NCBI GenBank assembly: GCA_019914995.1
Contig: CM034137.1
Span: forward strand, 620,001 to 684,000
Length of the DNA: 64,000 nt
Source of the DNA: Acanthochlamys bracteata
Lineage: Eukaryota > Streptophyta > Magnoliopsida > Pandanales > Velloziaceae
Reading direction: 5' to 3'
Shown here in pieces: positions 51,401 to 62,563 of the stretch. Below the pieces are notes generated by a model. That model made no database searches and had not been told where the DNA came from. It saw nothing but the letters and a program-made list of their open reading frames with translations. Every line of letters begins with the position of its first letter. The first letter of the stretch is position 1. A program made the position numbers and the translations under genes.

Positions 51401-52415
51401 TGGAAGCTGTTCTAGCCGAGTTAGGTCTCTCCACCAAAGATAATAATGCTAATCAAGATGAAAGAAAAGGTATCTTATTTGACTGCTTTGAAATGTTTCC
51501 ATTTTTGCATGTGTTGCACCTAGAATCAGAGGCCTTTTTTGATATAAATTATATTAGGGTGATAAATCAAGTTTTAACAGTTCCCTCTCCCGTAACTTTG
51601 TAGTAGGGGCGTTTGTACTAGCATATATTTATGTTGTTAAGTGGTAAACAAAGTTTTCAGGATTTGAGAACATACTATTCAATATCTTTCCTTTATTATC
51701 TAGGAAAGTCATTCTTGGTATGAAATTTCGGTTGATTACGAGATGCAGTGGTGGTGAGGATGCACCAATTATTTTATGTTTAACTACCTAAGAAATAACT
51801 TCAAATTCGCTATTCTAATCAGATTAGCAAGTTTAGTTGCAAACAAGGTAATGACTGATTGGGAATGGCATCTCTGTCAAAGCAGCTATATATATCTACG
51901 TCATAATGTGTTCGGAATGGAGTGCCTTCCATGGGATGTAAGAGTCATTGGTAGAGCCATTTTCCGTCTTGTCTTACCATGTTTCCTAACTAAGATGTTC
52001 TTATTTAATAAATGCTTGGACATTGCCTACTGCAGATGAAAAGAAGGCTGAAGATCAAAATGGGGTAGAGAAAAAGGAAGATGCACATGTTGCTCCAGAG
52101 AGCAAGAGCTCAAAGAAGAAGAAAGCAAAGAAGGATAAAGCTAAAGAAGTTCAAGATTTGCTGGAGCAGGCAGATGGTACCGAGTTCAATGCAGCTGAAG
52201 ATGTTGCAGCTGGTGATACTGGCGAGGATGATTCATCTGCCGTGGATGTGAAAGAGAGAATTAAGAAAGTTGCTTCAATGAAGAAGAAGAAATCGAGCAA
52301 GGAAATGGATGCTGCTGCCAAAGCTGCGGCAATTGAGGCTGCTGCAAGGAGTGCTAGGCTTGCTGCTGCGAAGAAGAAAGAAAAGAACCACTACAATCAG
52401 CAGCCGGTTCGGTAA
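48478..52415 (+). CDS. Lysine-rich charged protein of unknown function
   Basis: I do not recognise a named family. Exons: 48478-48852, about 51202 or 51208 to 51469, and 52036-52415; 338-340 aa, depending on which of two tandem acceptors is used. Seen: N-terminal FAALETLKKKKKSDKD, a Ser/Lys-rich tract, QQQQQ (CAG repeat), a short VIWAPAPLTVKSWADVDDDDDYY block that looks conserved, an acidic stretch (SESEDDGLDDVGDDD) at the exon 2 start, a predicted helical SKKELKKKELAELEAVLAEL, and Lys/Ala-rich repeats such as AAKAAAIEAAARSARLAAAKKK at the end. The many KKxK clusters suggest a nuclear or nucleolar, largely disordered protein. Intron 1 is 2.35 kb. Uniform codon-like composition and clean splice phases support a real gene. 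Confidence 0.75.
50025..50080. repeat. Short tandem repeat in intron 1 of the lysine-rich gene
   Basis: Two copies of GTGTACAATA(T/A)AGTCCATAGACT separated by a few bases. Words of this kind (...taaagtcc...agactc) are common at the ends of plant non-autonomous DNA elements. I could not find the matching opposite end. Confidence 0.55.
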
Positions 52416-53064
52416 AATTTTGATAGATCTATATTGGGGGGAGGATGGTGGACGAGTTCTGTATGTTTTGCTTCATCCGTTAGATGAAAGTACAATAAAC
52501 TTCAATGCGGTCTCTCATATAAAAGACCTTTTAATATTGCTGCTTACTTAAAAATTTTAGAGATTAGTTGTCTTAACCTGAAGTGTAAGATGACATTGTT
52601 TGCTTTGTTGCAACAATCACAGGAATGGTTGTCCCTCCAGCAAGGCTTGCTATGATAGTTTTGTGCATTTGAATTGTGTTGCGGTTTATTCTTCGCATTC
52701 CCTGTGTACTTGGTGGGGTCTGTTGTTATTCGAGCTAGGAGAGTGGAGTGCTTTACTGGAAGCTCTTTGTTAGTTAACCTTATTAAAACAGTTCGGCTAT
52801 GAGAACGACAAATGTTTCAAGCACCAGCGCTGCTGATAGAGGAAAACTTGGATATTGCAGGGACGAAATAAAATATTTAACCTAATCTATCCGAGATAAT
52901 CAATTTTTTTTGGTACAAACATTACAAATTACAAGTTTAGATTCAATACACAAAATTGTTGAAAGAAATATTAGAAACTTTTAACAACGAGCTTAAAAGC
53001 AAAATTTTTTTTAAAATGCGAACGAAAATCTTCTTTTTCTGGTTGCTAAACAAGAAACCAAAGT
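52416..53064. other. 3' flank of the lysine-rich gene
   Basis: Probable 3' UTR and spacer between the lysine-rich gene and the convergent F-box/kelch pseudogene. No coding region seen. Confidence 0.4.
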
Positions 53065-54057
53065 TTAAATTTCCAAGCTGCATGCAGAATGGACAGCTCC
53101 AGAGAACTCGGCAGCAACTCTCCAGCAGATACACAAATTGGGTCCAACGTTTACTAACGCCGGCATTCTTCCACGTCTGACGGCCTAGACTGCGACGCCC
53201 TCCGCATCGATCTGTTCCGGTAAGTCCGTTAACTTCTTCAGAACACCGTCACTGTTATCCAAAACCATCAGGGATCGACCCACGCACATGTAGACCCTCT
53301 TCCCTTCGAACCCAGCAGTACGAGCTCTCTACTTGGACGCACTTCATCGTGACAGGATCAAGTATCTCGCTGATTTACTAACTACCCTTGAGATTCCGTT
53401 GGGTGACCACATGCCACGTGTACATGGTCGTTCACCATCAGCGCCTTCGCTTCATCTCGTACGTCAACCACGTCTGGTATCAAAGTCTACGTGTCATCAT
53501 CTACGTCGTACATCATCGTTGACTGCAACCCATTATTGTTCCTCATCGTGCCCGTTGCGGACCAACGGCGGAAGAATCAACCGGGCCAGTGGGCCCGGCA
53601 TGGGTGATCAACGTCGCCGTCTGCCATTTCTGAAGTCGAAATTTGTGCGGACTTCGGTACGGCGAAGGTCTGTGGTTCCCATCCACCGACGAGGACTAGT
53701 TTTTCTGCCACGGCGGCGAGCTGGGAGAGTAAGGGAACCCATGTTAGTGTTCAGGGATCGTAGGTAATTAAGGTGTCCATGTGTTTGTTCTGGTTCGTAG
53801 ATACTCACGTGATACAATGAAGATGTTTTAAGGTTGTTGTTGTTCTTGGTGTTGGCAATGATGGAAAGTACTGCAGGGAAACATTAAGCTTGAAGAAGAA
53901 TTATTAGTGTTCAGGTTTTGTTTCTTAATTTCCCAAGTTAGTGGAAGTAAGAAGAGCGCTTGCAGACTTCTTGCAGGAATTGGAAACTGTTGGTATGGAA
54001 CTCTGGCAAAGCATTCCATTGCCAATTCATCAGGCAATTAATCCTGGAATCAAGAAT
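53065..54057 (-). pseudogene. F-box/kelch (KMD-like) pseudogene, tandem relic of the intact copy
   Basis: Read on the minus strand it follows the intact neighbour at 56167-57246 block by block. It begins LIPGL then LPDELAMECFARVPYQQF (F-box) near 54050-53990. It continues with a VSIYEPE-like piece near 53810, VAEKLVLVGGWEPQTFA near 53700 (kelch), GHDEEQ near 53540 and a DVRDEAKALMVNDHVHVACG-like kelch near 53430. It ends EFSGAVHSACSLEI-stop at 53065, parallel to the intact EFAGHVQALCSLEI-stop. The blocks lie in different frames with stops between them, so it is not translatable as one protein. It is about 993 bases against 1,080 for the intact gene, with no large deletion and no intron in either copy. 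A long plus-strand open frame across it (53333-53767) is a by-product of its composition. Confidence 0.85.
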
Positions 54058-54970
54058 TAACTGCCATTTCTGCAGAAGCTTTAAGCTGTTTTGAGAAGTA
54101 AATTAAACAAACTGAAGCAATACAGAATGAAATGAAAGATAACTTTGGAAGGAACAGCTTGTGTGTTTCTGCAACTTCTGGATTGGAATTATACAGCTTA
54201 TAGATCAAAAGATGGTTTCTAGAAGTTAGACAATACATGCTGGAATATCAGCTTATCCAACTGCTCAGAAAGAGCTAGTTTTTACAACATACGGAAACGG
54301 AGTTCTCTGATTGCAACGTGCTGGTTACTATTGGTTTGAAATTAACATTATTGAGAATAAGAATTTTCTATATTGGATTATTTTCTGTGTATATATTTAA
54401 GTCGCCGTTAAATGGTATGAGATAATCGAATACGTATAGGATAGGACTTAAAAAAGGGATAACGACAGCAGCGTTGAGGTTTTAGAGATTTCACTTTCTG
54501 TTCTAAATCCAATTGCATTGCTTGCCAATTTTCTAAAAGGACATTTAAATGCTTCTACGCCAAGTTGAAGCAAATAACTTTCTTTTGAATCCCATACATA
54601 ATAGCCAGTTATATAAAAAGAAGAAACAGATGAATACTTAACTATAGAATTATTTTTGTCCCTTTGTTTTCTGGAGCGGTGCTATATGTTTTTGAATCGG
54701 AGACGTAAAAACTTATGCGGATTTCAAATGGATTGGGTTGGCTAGCGTACCAATTTGCAGTTCTATTTATAATTTTCAACGGTTGACAGGGAAAAACTTG
54801 ATTCTGTATAAAATAGACTAGCAACTTGATTGATTTAATCTTCTCAAACTTATTGTCAACTTGTTTTAGAGAGCAATTCATGCATTTGATATGTAAGCAT
54901 AGGTCTCTGTGTATTACTCTGCAACTTGTTTCATATGCAGGACGTACAGATCTTGTTGTTTAACTATAGA
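54058..54970. other. Spacer upstream of the pseudogene
   Basis: Former promoter side of the pseudogene. No coding region and no clear element seen. Confidence 0.35.
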
Positions 54971-54976
54971 CTCCTT

Positions 54977-55354
54977 AGATTCAACTGTTCTGTGGAAAAA
55001 ACCATGAACTAACAGCACATGAGTGCTCTGCTGGATACAGAACATTACTCGAGACGTTAAATAAAATTATTTCAAGTCTATTAACGTCTTTTGTTTTGTA
55101 GATTATATGTAACTGATAACGTGAGTTTGACAACGGCGGTAGCGGTGAAGGAAGATATATAAAAACCTTCGATTCAACTGTTTTGTAGAGAAACAATGAA
55201 CTAACAGCACATGAGCGCTCTGCTGGATGGAGAGCATTAGTGAAGGGGTTAAGGAAAAATATTATAAGTCTATTAACGTGTTTTGTTTTGTAGATAATAT
55301 GTAACTGATAACGTGAGTTTGACAATGCAGTAGCGGTGAAGGAAGATATATAAA
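54977..55354. repeat. 193-bp tandem duplication with TATA-like ends
   Basis: Two head-to-tail copies, 54977-55162 and 55170-55354, offset by 193 bases. Both begin GATTCAACTGTT and share AACTAACAGCACATGAG, TCTGCTGGA, TATTAACGT(C/G)TTTTGTTTTG and TGTAACTGATAACGTGAG; both end GAAGGAAGATATATAAA. Identity looks high (roughly 85-90% by eye). A 114-codon minus-strand frame runs through both copies because the offset is close to a multiple of three. Confidence 0.85.
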
Positions 55355-55359
55355 GCAGT

Positions 55360-56166
55360 GATGTATATGACCAGCAATTTTTCCACTTGCAGAAGATTCA
55401 TTCATTCATCTTCTGCAATCTCAAAGCTAGCTTCACCACTACATGACATATTTATTTTCTTCATTTTTATCCACCTATAAAGAAGGAATGGTATGTATGA
55501 TTTATTCATTTTTAAGTAATTAATCATCGCTGATTAAAGTTGAAAGTCATCCCATGGAAAAATGAAATAAAAACAAATCAACATTTCAAAGTCAATGAAA
55601 ATCTTTTACATCACACTCTAATAAATCGTTGCTTAATTAGCCAACCGCAGTGAATGCTGATTCATAGCATGATCCCAATTTGAAAAATATAGAGAGCCAA
55701 TAACTATTTCTATGCACGTTTTCTTGGAGAAATTTTATCAAACTAAATAATATTGCTGTATGTTTGAATCTGTAGTGGTGGGATCATTATCCTTTGCTTT
55801 TCCTTGCAATCAAACAAATTACAAGGTTGATTTTCAACAAGTAGTACTAAGCTAGGTAGTGGCAGAAACTGTGTAGATAAGGAGATAAGAATGTTTTTAA
55901 TTGGAAGGAAATGCTAGAGGTTTCTTCAAGGAATGCAAGCATGCTCAACTGAAACAGAGCAAAACTGAAAAAGAACCAATTTTTACAAGTACGTACAAAC
56001 TATACTCAATATAGTTATCTAACTGTACACAAAAAGTTTGTTAGTGATCTTTAGCAATATCTACAAGGAAATTTCTTTATAATTTTAAGAGAATACATTC
56101 AATTAAGTAGCTTGGTTGCTAAGAAAAACAGAGCAGGTAAAAACTTGACGTAAAGCAAGCAAACTC
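55360..56166. other. 3' flank of the KMD gene
   Basis: Spacer lying between the tandem repeat and the intact F-box/kelch gene. The right end is probably the 3' UTR of that gene. No coding region seen. Confidence 0.35.
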
Positions 56167-57246
56167 TTAAATCTCCAAGCTGCACAGAGCTTGCACATGC
56201 CCGGCGAACTCCGGCGGCACAAGTTTTTTCTTCCAAGCTCCGGCAACTTCATCAAGTACGTACGCGGTCAGTTCCCCGCCGTGGCTTCCTGACCCCATCA
56301 CGGCCAATGTGTTCTTCCACGTCATCAGTTGCGGAGCCACCCTGACGTCACCCGGCAATTCTGCTAGTGTTTTCCATGCACCGTTCTCCTCCGCAACGAC
56401 TTTTCCCTCCGGTGAACACATAAACAGGCGCCCGTTACCGGCGGTGGTGCACGTGCGCGGTGATGTGCTGTATTCCAGTTTATTTTCATCAACTTGTTCC
56501 CACTCCCATGCATGCAAGTTAAATGCTTCTGCACTTCTTCCGAATCTTCCTTGTGAATCCGTCGAGTATCCTCCGATCACGTAAAACTTATTGTTCATAA
56601 ACACGCACTTGCACTCGTCTCGCTCCATCTCCATGCTCGGCAGGTCGACCCATCTGTCAGCTTGGATCTCGTAAGCTGCAGCCAAGTTCAGCGCGTTCTT
56701 TTCTTCATCGTGCCCGCCGGCGACTAAAACTATTCCAGCACCTGCACCGCACCCGAAGAAAGACCGTCGTGGGACCGGCATGTTCGAACCACGACGCCAT
56801 TCGCCGGAGACGAAGTTGTATATAAACACCCCTTTCGACGCAGCCCACGTCTCAGTGTTCCACCCTCCGAGAACAAAGAGCTCTTTTCCGGCAGAAACCA
56901 GCTGGCAAAACAAAGGTAATCCACGTGGCAAACCGGGAATGGGAGGGAGAGTTGCCCATGCGCCGCTTTCCGGTTCGAAAACTGTGAGCCGGTACGTTGG
57001 CGTTGAAGCAGTATTGGATTTCCTAGCTGGATCGTAATCAGCTCGACTCAATTCAGCTTGTGCGAGGACGATTAAAGACCGAGTCCACCCAGTCGAATCT
57101 CTGAACTTGTGGAAGAAAGGTGACTCTATCTCTTGTCTCCAAAGCTTGCAAACGGCCCGAACCGAACTAAACCGGTCATAAGAAAGTCGAACCAAACACT
57201 CCCGAGCTAACTCGTCAGGTAAACCCGGTATCAGTTCTTCTTCCAT
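56167..57246 (-). CDS. KMD: F-box/kelch-repeat protein of the KISS ME DEADLY (KMD) family
   Basis: KMD proteins are SCF substrate receptors that target type-B ARR response regulators and phenylalanine ammonia-lyase for degradation, thereby tuning cytokinin signalling and phenylpropanoid flux. Single exon of 359 aa, intronless as in the family. Seen: F-box ELIPGLPDELARECLVRLSY...AVCKLWRQEI (residues ~4-40); TYRLTVFEPESGAW; and kelch repeats with ELFVLGGWN, IVLVAGGHDEEKNA, MERDECKCVFMNNKFYVIGG and GRFGRSAEAF; conserved C-terminus EFAGHVQALCSLEI. The frame is open 33 codons further up to an ATG at 57345, but the TATA box overlaps that codon, so the start is set at 57246, where the family's MELIPGLP-like start appears. 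The gene looks intact. Confidence 0.93.
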   Translation of the reverse strand: MEEELIPGLPDELARECLVRLSYDRFSSVRAVCKLWRQEIESPFFHKFRDSTGWTRSLIVLAQAELSRADYDPARKSNTASTPTYRLTVFEPESGAWATLPPIPGLPRGLPLFCQLVSAGKELFVLGGWNTETWAASKGVFIYNFVSGEWRRGSNMPVPRRSFFGCGAGAGIVLVAGGHDEEKNALNLAAAYEIQADRWVDLPSMEMERDECKCVFMNNKFYVIGGYSTDSQGRFGRSAEAFNLHAWEWEQVDENKLEYSTSPRTCTTAGNGRLFMCSPEGKVVAEENGAWKTLAELPGDVRVAPQLMTWKNTLAVMGSGSHGGELTAYVLDEVAGAWKKKLVPPEFAGHVQALCSLEI

Positions 57247-57344
57247 GGATACTGATAATACTGGAAACAGAAAGTTTGTTTTAAGTTTTTTTCTTTTGTT
57301 TGGGTTCTTTTTGAGCGGAAGTGAAGCAGGGGAAGTGGTAGGCA

Positions 57345-57351
57345 TTATATA
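57345..57351 (-). promoter_or_regulatory. TATA box of the KMD gene
   Basis: TATATAA on the minus strand. With transcription starting ~30 bases downstream, the leader is about 70 bases long and the upstream ATG at 57345 is not in the mRNA. This decides the start codon. Confidence 0.7.
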
Positions 57352-59140
57352 GCTTTTTGTGAACTGAACGGGGCGTGAAGATATGAATCATTAATTGGAG
57401 ACAAGAACAAGATAAGGAGAAATTAAAAAGAAATAAAAGAAAGACTACGGTGAGTGGATTGAAGTCCACTGCAAATAACTTGGTCATTCTTTAGAAGATT
57501 TTTCCCGGCCCGCAGCAAACGCTAACGGACAATTTAATTTTAAAAAAAAAAACCCGCAGCACTAGGTGGACGATTAGGACATGGAGATAAATGAGTTACC
57601 AATTAAAAACTGCCACGTATGACATAATGCAATAATTTGGATAGAGATGCTGAGATCGGATGGAAACGAAGGGGGACGGTAGTGGTCCTACAAACCCGTT
57701 TTGTCTATCCCGTTGCAGTCTTTTCGTGTCGTTTCGTTTCATCTGATTTCAGTGTACTACTTACTGTGTTATTTCTGTGGATTGATTGAGATGTGGTCTC
57801 CCTTTAGAAGCTAAGCTTGTGGGCTTCTTCATAGCATCGGTATCAATAATAGAGAGGCATAATAGACTTCCCTTCATCTTCTTCTAAAGAGTTCGATTAT
57901 ATTTTGTGGCAGGGTGGCACGAAATGAAACGTCTAGGATTGGACTTTCTTTTTTTTTTGTCAAGATGAACGCATGCGGCATGCCGAAGCTTTTTCTACGT
58001 AATCAGGACTACGAGTTACAAGGATTACTAACTTGATTAAGATTTTCAAAGTATTTAGTGAACTTTTTGAAATTATTTATAAAAAAAAGTTTTAAGAAAA
58101 AAGTATTATTAAGTACATTATTTTATAAATATTTTTATAAAAAATTTATGTATGATTATTTTATAACTTAATTTATCCATACTTTTAAATATTAAAATTT
58201 TTTAAAAAATATTTTCGGTTTGATAATCGCTTGTTAATCGCAAATCGATTACTAGATATAAACGACAAAGTTTTTCATTTCCGTCCCTTTCGCTCCCGCT
58301 CTGTGGGTCCCACTGTGCTCACAACCCAGACTGTGCGTTGCCTACAAATTGGCCCGCTCTTTTAGCCCATTTATCCATTTATTAAGCTTGTTATACTTTT
58401 CTTGTATTTAAATGTAATATTTTGTATAACAATTCCTCTTCTGCTACATCAATTTGTTTAAATTTTTTACTGTTGATTTTCCGTGACCATATATGTATGT
58501 CAAAAGTGATGCTTTTCCAAACCTGCATGGCCAGCTTGATGTGAATGGATTTTGATGTTTCATTTAGGCTGATGATTCCTTCATGGTTTTCGGTGAAGTT
58601 CATTTACATGTAGTAAACTTTTACTGAAGTCGCAGGTTTTCAGTATTGAATTTTGTTTATCTAGTGACAATGCAAAGGACCATGATCTACAAACTCTCCA
58701 GTCGGCTTCGTGTTCAACTCCAGTCTGCTCCATCAAACCGTTTCTTGTTCGAGCACGATACCACATCACACGATTAGCTAATGTGTACAGCTCCACAGTT
58801 CTTTTTTTTTCCTTTATATTCTTTTATAAAATATTATTTTGTAAAGCAAACACTGAAAGCTATTAAATTATTTATAACATATATATCTTTGCGGTATTTC
58901 ATGTAATCAATTCTTCCTTCAAACTTATCAAAGTCAATAGTGGGTTAATGGGCCTTGGGCTTAGCTCTCTCAGGGGCGGAGGCGTAATTCTTTTCACTTT
59001 CTCCATATTGACATGCAAATTCCTAATTTGTCCTTCCTAAAATTAGCTAATTATAAATAAATGAAATATTTATTCTTTGAACCACCGAAGGTCAACGTAG
59101 TCATTTTGTCCTGTGAGATTCAGCGCGTTTTCACCTTGAT
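57352..59140. other. Divergent spacer between KMD and GT47
   Basis: Promoter side of both genes. AT-rich in 58030-58260. A 72-codon minus-strand open frame at 58581-58796 shows no recognisable domain. No element with clear ends was seen. Confidence 0.35.
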
Positions 59141-59185
59141 CTGTTGGGGATCTGTTTAGTACCGTTCCACTTGCATAGTCCAACA

Positions 59186-59332
59186 ATGGCGCAGCTGTTA
59201 GTCACGAGTCCAAAACAACTCATTATCAATGGCGGCGCTGCTCCGCCGTGCCGCTTCTCGCGCCGCCATATCGTGGCGTCGGATCGCCGTCGCAGCCGTA
59301 GCGTTGGCAGCGGTCGCTGTTCTTCTCCTTGA
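59186..59332 (+). other. Overlapping upstream ORF of the GT47 gene
   Basis: An ATG at 59186 in strong context (A at -3, G at +4) opens a 48-codon frame that is out of frame with, and overlaps, the main start codon at 59229 (T at -3, G at +4). The peptide has no similarity that I recognise. If the transcription start lies upstream of 59186, it would reduce translation from the main start. Confidence 0.6.
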
Positions 59333-62134
59333 CTTCTCTCTTCCATTCTTCTCCTCTTTTTCTCCTATCAATAATTCAACAGAGAGAATTTTCATCTCAG
59401 TTAGTTCTAGTGGTTTCCTTCCCCCACCGCCTGCGCAGCCGGAGACACTGGAGCTGCTGGAGGTCAGCGTTTAATTGGTCTTGTCTTGCATTTGGGGCTT
59501 TTCGTTTTGTAATTTGTGTTTTCTCTACAAATCAGAGTTGATATTATTGTTTTTGGATATATTAGAGAATTAATCACGATATGCTTTTTTGCGGATGCAG
59601 CCTACTTCAGGAAATTCGTCTCAGTTACTGGATCGAAATGTAACAGTGGTTGAGTCTGTGAACGTCGAAGAAAATGTTACAGAGATTGTAGATCAGGTCA
59701 GTGTTTAGTAGGAAGCGCCGCATTTCTGATTGTGAATCGATCTCTTTTAGTTTGATTTGTATGGATTGTTTTTTTGTTGCATGCTTTTGTTTTGGAGATT
59801 GTACTTAGAAATTCTATTGACGGAGTTTTTTTTTTCAAGCTACAGGCCGGGGATGCAATAGCAATGAAGTCTGTTAATTTGGAGAGAAATCCTCTGGAGA
59901 CAGTCCAGGTTCCTTTTTACTGCCTTGTAGTAAATTTGATTTAATCACGAGCTTGTTACCATATAGTCTTCTCCAATTGTGCAAATGCTGCCATCATCAG
60001 AAAGTTTTTGTTTAGATTCTGTCATAGGTATTTAGGTCTGGGTGTTTCTATATTATTCTTGTGTGATGGAAATAATGGTTTTGGAATTTGTAGGTTGTTA
60101 TGTCATTGATGAGACCAGATCAGCAGCTCTGGTATGCTAAAAGTGAGATTGATCAAGCTCCTGTCATCCAAACTGATGAACTTCATGGCCCTCTGTTTAG
60201 AAATATTTCACTTTTCAAAAGGTGAGATGTGAGAATATCTTTGGATCAAATGGAACTATCTTCTACTCTGTTGAAGTGCCCGTTCTAGATCCTATGTTGT
60301 TCTTGATGTGAATATATTCTGGCATACTAGTCAGTTCCGAGTAAGGAACATCATTTTTTATCACTGCCTTATATATTGTTCAATATACATTTCGAATTGA
60401 TGTTCATGGAAATTAGTATTAATTATGATCTTAGCTCTTTTTTTCTTTTGATGCATGTAAAGCTAGACTAAATCATGTCTCTATTGTTCATCTCCAATGA
60501 TACTTTTTTCATCATCACCTTACCTTCAAGGTCTTTTAGTCCTTTAGACTTCTGTTATATCTTCAAGATGCCCTGAAAACAGTGAACAAAATGCATGAGC
60601 ACTTCTGTTGTATCTTCTGACTTCTGTTATATATCGTTGGTTGAATTCAAACAAATCACTAGAATTGCATGTTTTTGTTCTGACTTGCTATCAAAATCAC
60701 TAAAGAAATTTGTTCTGTCATTTAGAAGTGCCTTCCTTTTTTTTCTTGGTTATACTGTGAGAAAGAACTTCGAGAAGGAATTCTGATGTAACGGGTTGAT
60801 GTGATGTGGGTGGGGTTTGAAGTGTTTCTTGGTACCTTCAATTTTGCTCCTTAGGAGTAATTGCTGATGGGAAGGAATCTTTCCAGGAGCTACGAGTTGA
60901 TGGAACAGATTCTCAAAGTTTATATCTACCAGGATGGTTCAGGACCTGTTTTCCTTAAGCCAGTTCTTAAAGGGATCTATGCATCTGAAGGATGGTTTAT
61001 GAAACTCATGAAAGAAAACAAAAAATTTGTTACAAGAGACCCAAAGAAGGCCCACTTGTATTATTTGCCATATGGTGTACACAGGCTTGAAGAAGTTCTT
61101 TATGTGCCTGAGTCACACGACATTAAGCCTTTGTCTCTTTTCATAACGAACTATGTTCAGAAGATTGCTAGAAAATACCCTTTCTGGAATCGGACCAGAG
61201 GAGCTGATCACTTTCTGGTTGCTTGCCATGATTGGGTAAACTTAATCTCTCTCTAACTCTCTAACTCCAGGCTGTACTTCTTTTTATTTAACTTTTTGGC
61301 TAAACTTCAGAAGCATGCTCAATTTCATTGAATGATCTTCGTTGGAATCTTCTTTCACCTTGCTCTATTTCGTTTATGTCATAGTATTCTTTAATTTCCT
61401 TCATGTGGTACTACTACTTTTTCTTGATTTAATTTCAATTTGATGCCCAGGGCCCTTATACAACAAAGGAACATGATGAACTGCGTAGAAATACCATTAA
61501 GGCTCTTTGCAATGCTGATCTCTCTGAAGGAATATTTGTCCGTGGAAAGGATGTGTCACTCCCAGAGACTTACATAAGAAATCCTCAAAGACTTCACAGG
61601 GATGTCAATGGGAGACCTGTCTCTCAACGGCCAATCCTTGCCTTCTTTGCTGGAAACATGCATGGCCGAGTCAGGCCCATCCTTCTTAAACACTGGAGCA
61701 ACAAAGATGAAGATATGCGCATATATGGTCCTCTTCCAAACAGGATTGCGAGGAAGAAGTCCTATGCTGAGCATATGAAATCCAGCAAGTTTTGCATCTG
61801 TCCTATGGGCTATGAAGTGAACAGCCCAAGGATAGTGGAGGCAATCTATCATGAATGTGTTCCGGTTATAATAGCAGACAATTTTGTGCTTCCCTTTGAT
61901 GAAGTGCTCAATTGGAATTCCTTCTCAGTGATTGTACCAGAGAGTGATATACCCAACTTGAAAGATATCTTGCTAAGAATTTCAGATCAGGAATATATTT
62001 TTTTGCAGTCCAACTTGAAGAGTCTACAGAAGCATTTCATGTGGAACCGGAAACCAGTGAAACATGATCTGTTTCACATGATCCTTCATTCAATCTGGTT
62101 TAATAGGTTAAACCAGATACATTCTCAGCAATGA
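59229..62134 (+). CDS. GT47 exostosin-family glycosyltransferase (At5g03795-like)
   Basis: Type II Golgi membrane glycosyltransferase that likely adds sugar to a cell-wall polysaccharide or glycoprotein; donor and acceptor unknown. Exons: 59229-59462, 59601-59696, 59846-59908, 60094-60221, 60887-61235 and 61451-62134; 517 aa. Seen: one N-terminal membrane anchor (residues ~17-40, IAVAAVALAAVAVLLLDF); a variable stem over exons 1-4; then the exostosin domain with SYELMEQILKVYIYQ, GIYASEGWFMKLM, KKAHLYYLPY, NRTRGADHFLVACHDWGPY, TIKALCNADLSEGIF, QRPILAFFAGNMHG, MKSSKFCICPMGYEVNSPRI, VEAIYHECVPVIIADNFVLP and FHMILHSIWFNR. All junctions are GT-AG and in frame. The stem exons are short and poorly conserved, so their exact ends are less certain than the catalytic part. 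Confidence 0.9.
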
Positions 62135-62350
62135 GGCTTTTGATTTTTTCGTTTGTAAATAGATCTTTGAAAGGTATATCAAGCAAAACCTTGGAGTCTA
62201 GGATGTATGTATCTTGTACATCATATATGATTTACAACTTGATTGCAGAATTCAAACAGATGTTTCAGATTCACTCTTACTTGTAAAAGATCTTTCTGCG
62301 CATAGATTATTTAGACTTTTACATTTATTTTTAACTTTTAAATTTATTTT

Positions 62351-62377
62351 TAAACTCATTTTAACAGAATGAGTTTA
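62351..62377. other. Perfect 10-bp inverted repeat between convergent genes
   Basis: TAAACTCATT, seven-base gap, then AATGAGTTTA. It lies between the stop codons of GT47 (62134) and the UGT gene (62564). A cggtacacgccctta-like end nearby (about 62390) recalls the MITE terminal sequence at 32297, so this may be a small element remnant. Confidence 0.5.
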
Positions 62378-62563
62378 TTTTAAATTATACACGCCCTTAC
62401 CTCCTGTATCACTCCAACAACCAAGTTCTATCTAATTATTTAGATAAATTATCTATTAGTATTTGCTTTTAACTAATCCCGAAACTATCAGTGGTATATT
62501 ACTATATTTATTTGTCCATCAATAACAGTAATAAGCAAATCCAAGAAATTTTAGTCAACCATA

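Noticed and set aside
53333-53767. 144-codon plus-strand open frame
   Set aside because: It runs antisense through the KMD pseudogene, and its arginine-rich translation shows no family similarity.
54981-55325. 114-codon minus-strand frame with an internally repeated peptide
   Set aside because: It arises because the 193-bp tandem unit is close to a multiple of three. There is no homology, promoter or splice support.
58581-58796. 72-codon minus-strand frame with a VMWYRARTRNGLMEQTG-like run
   Set aside because: I could not match it to any family, and its composition gives no further support.
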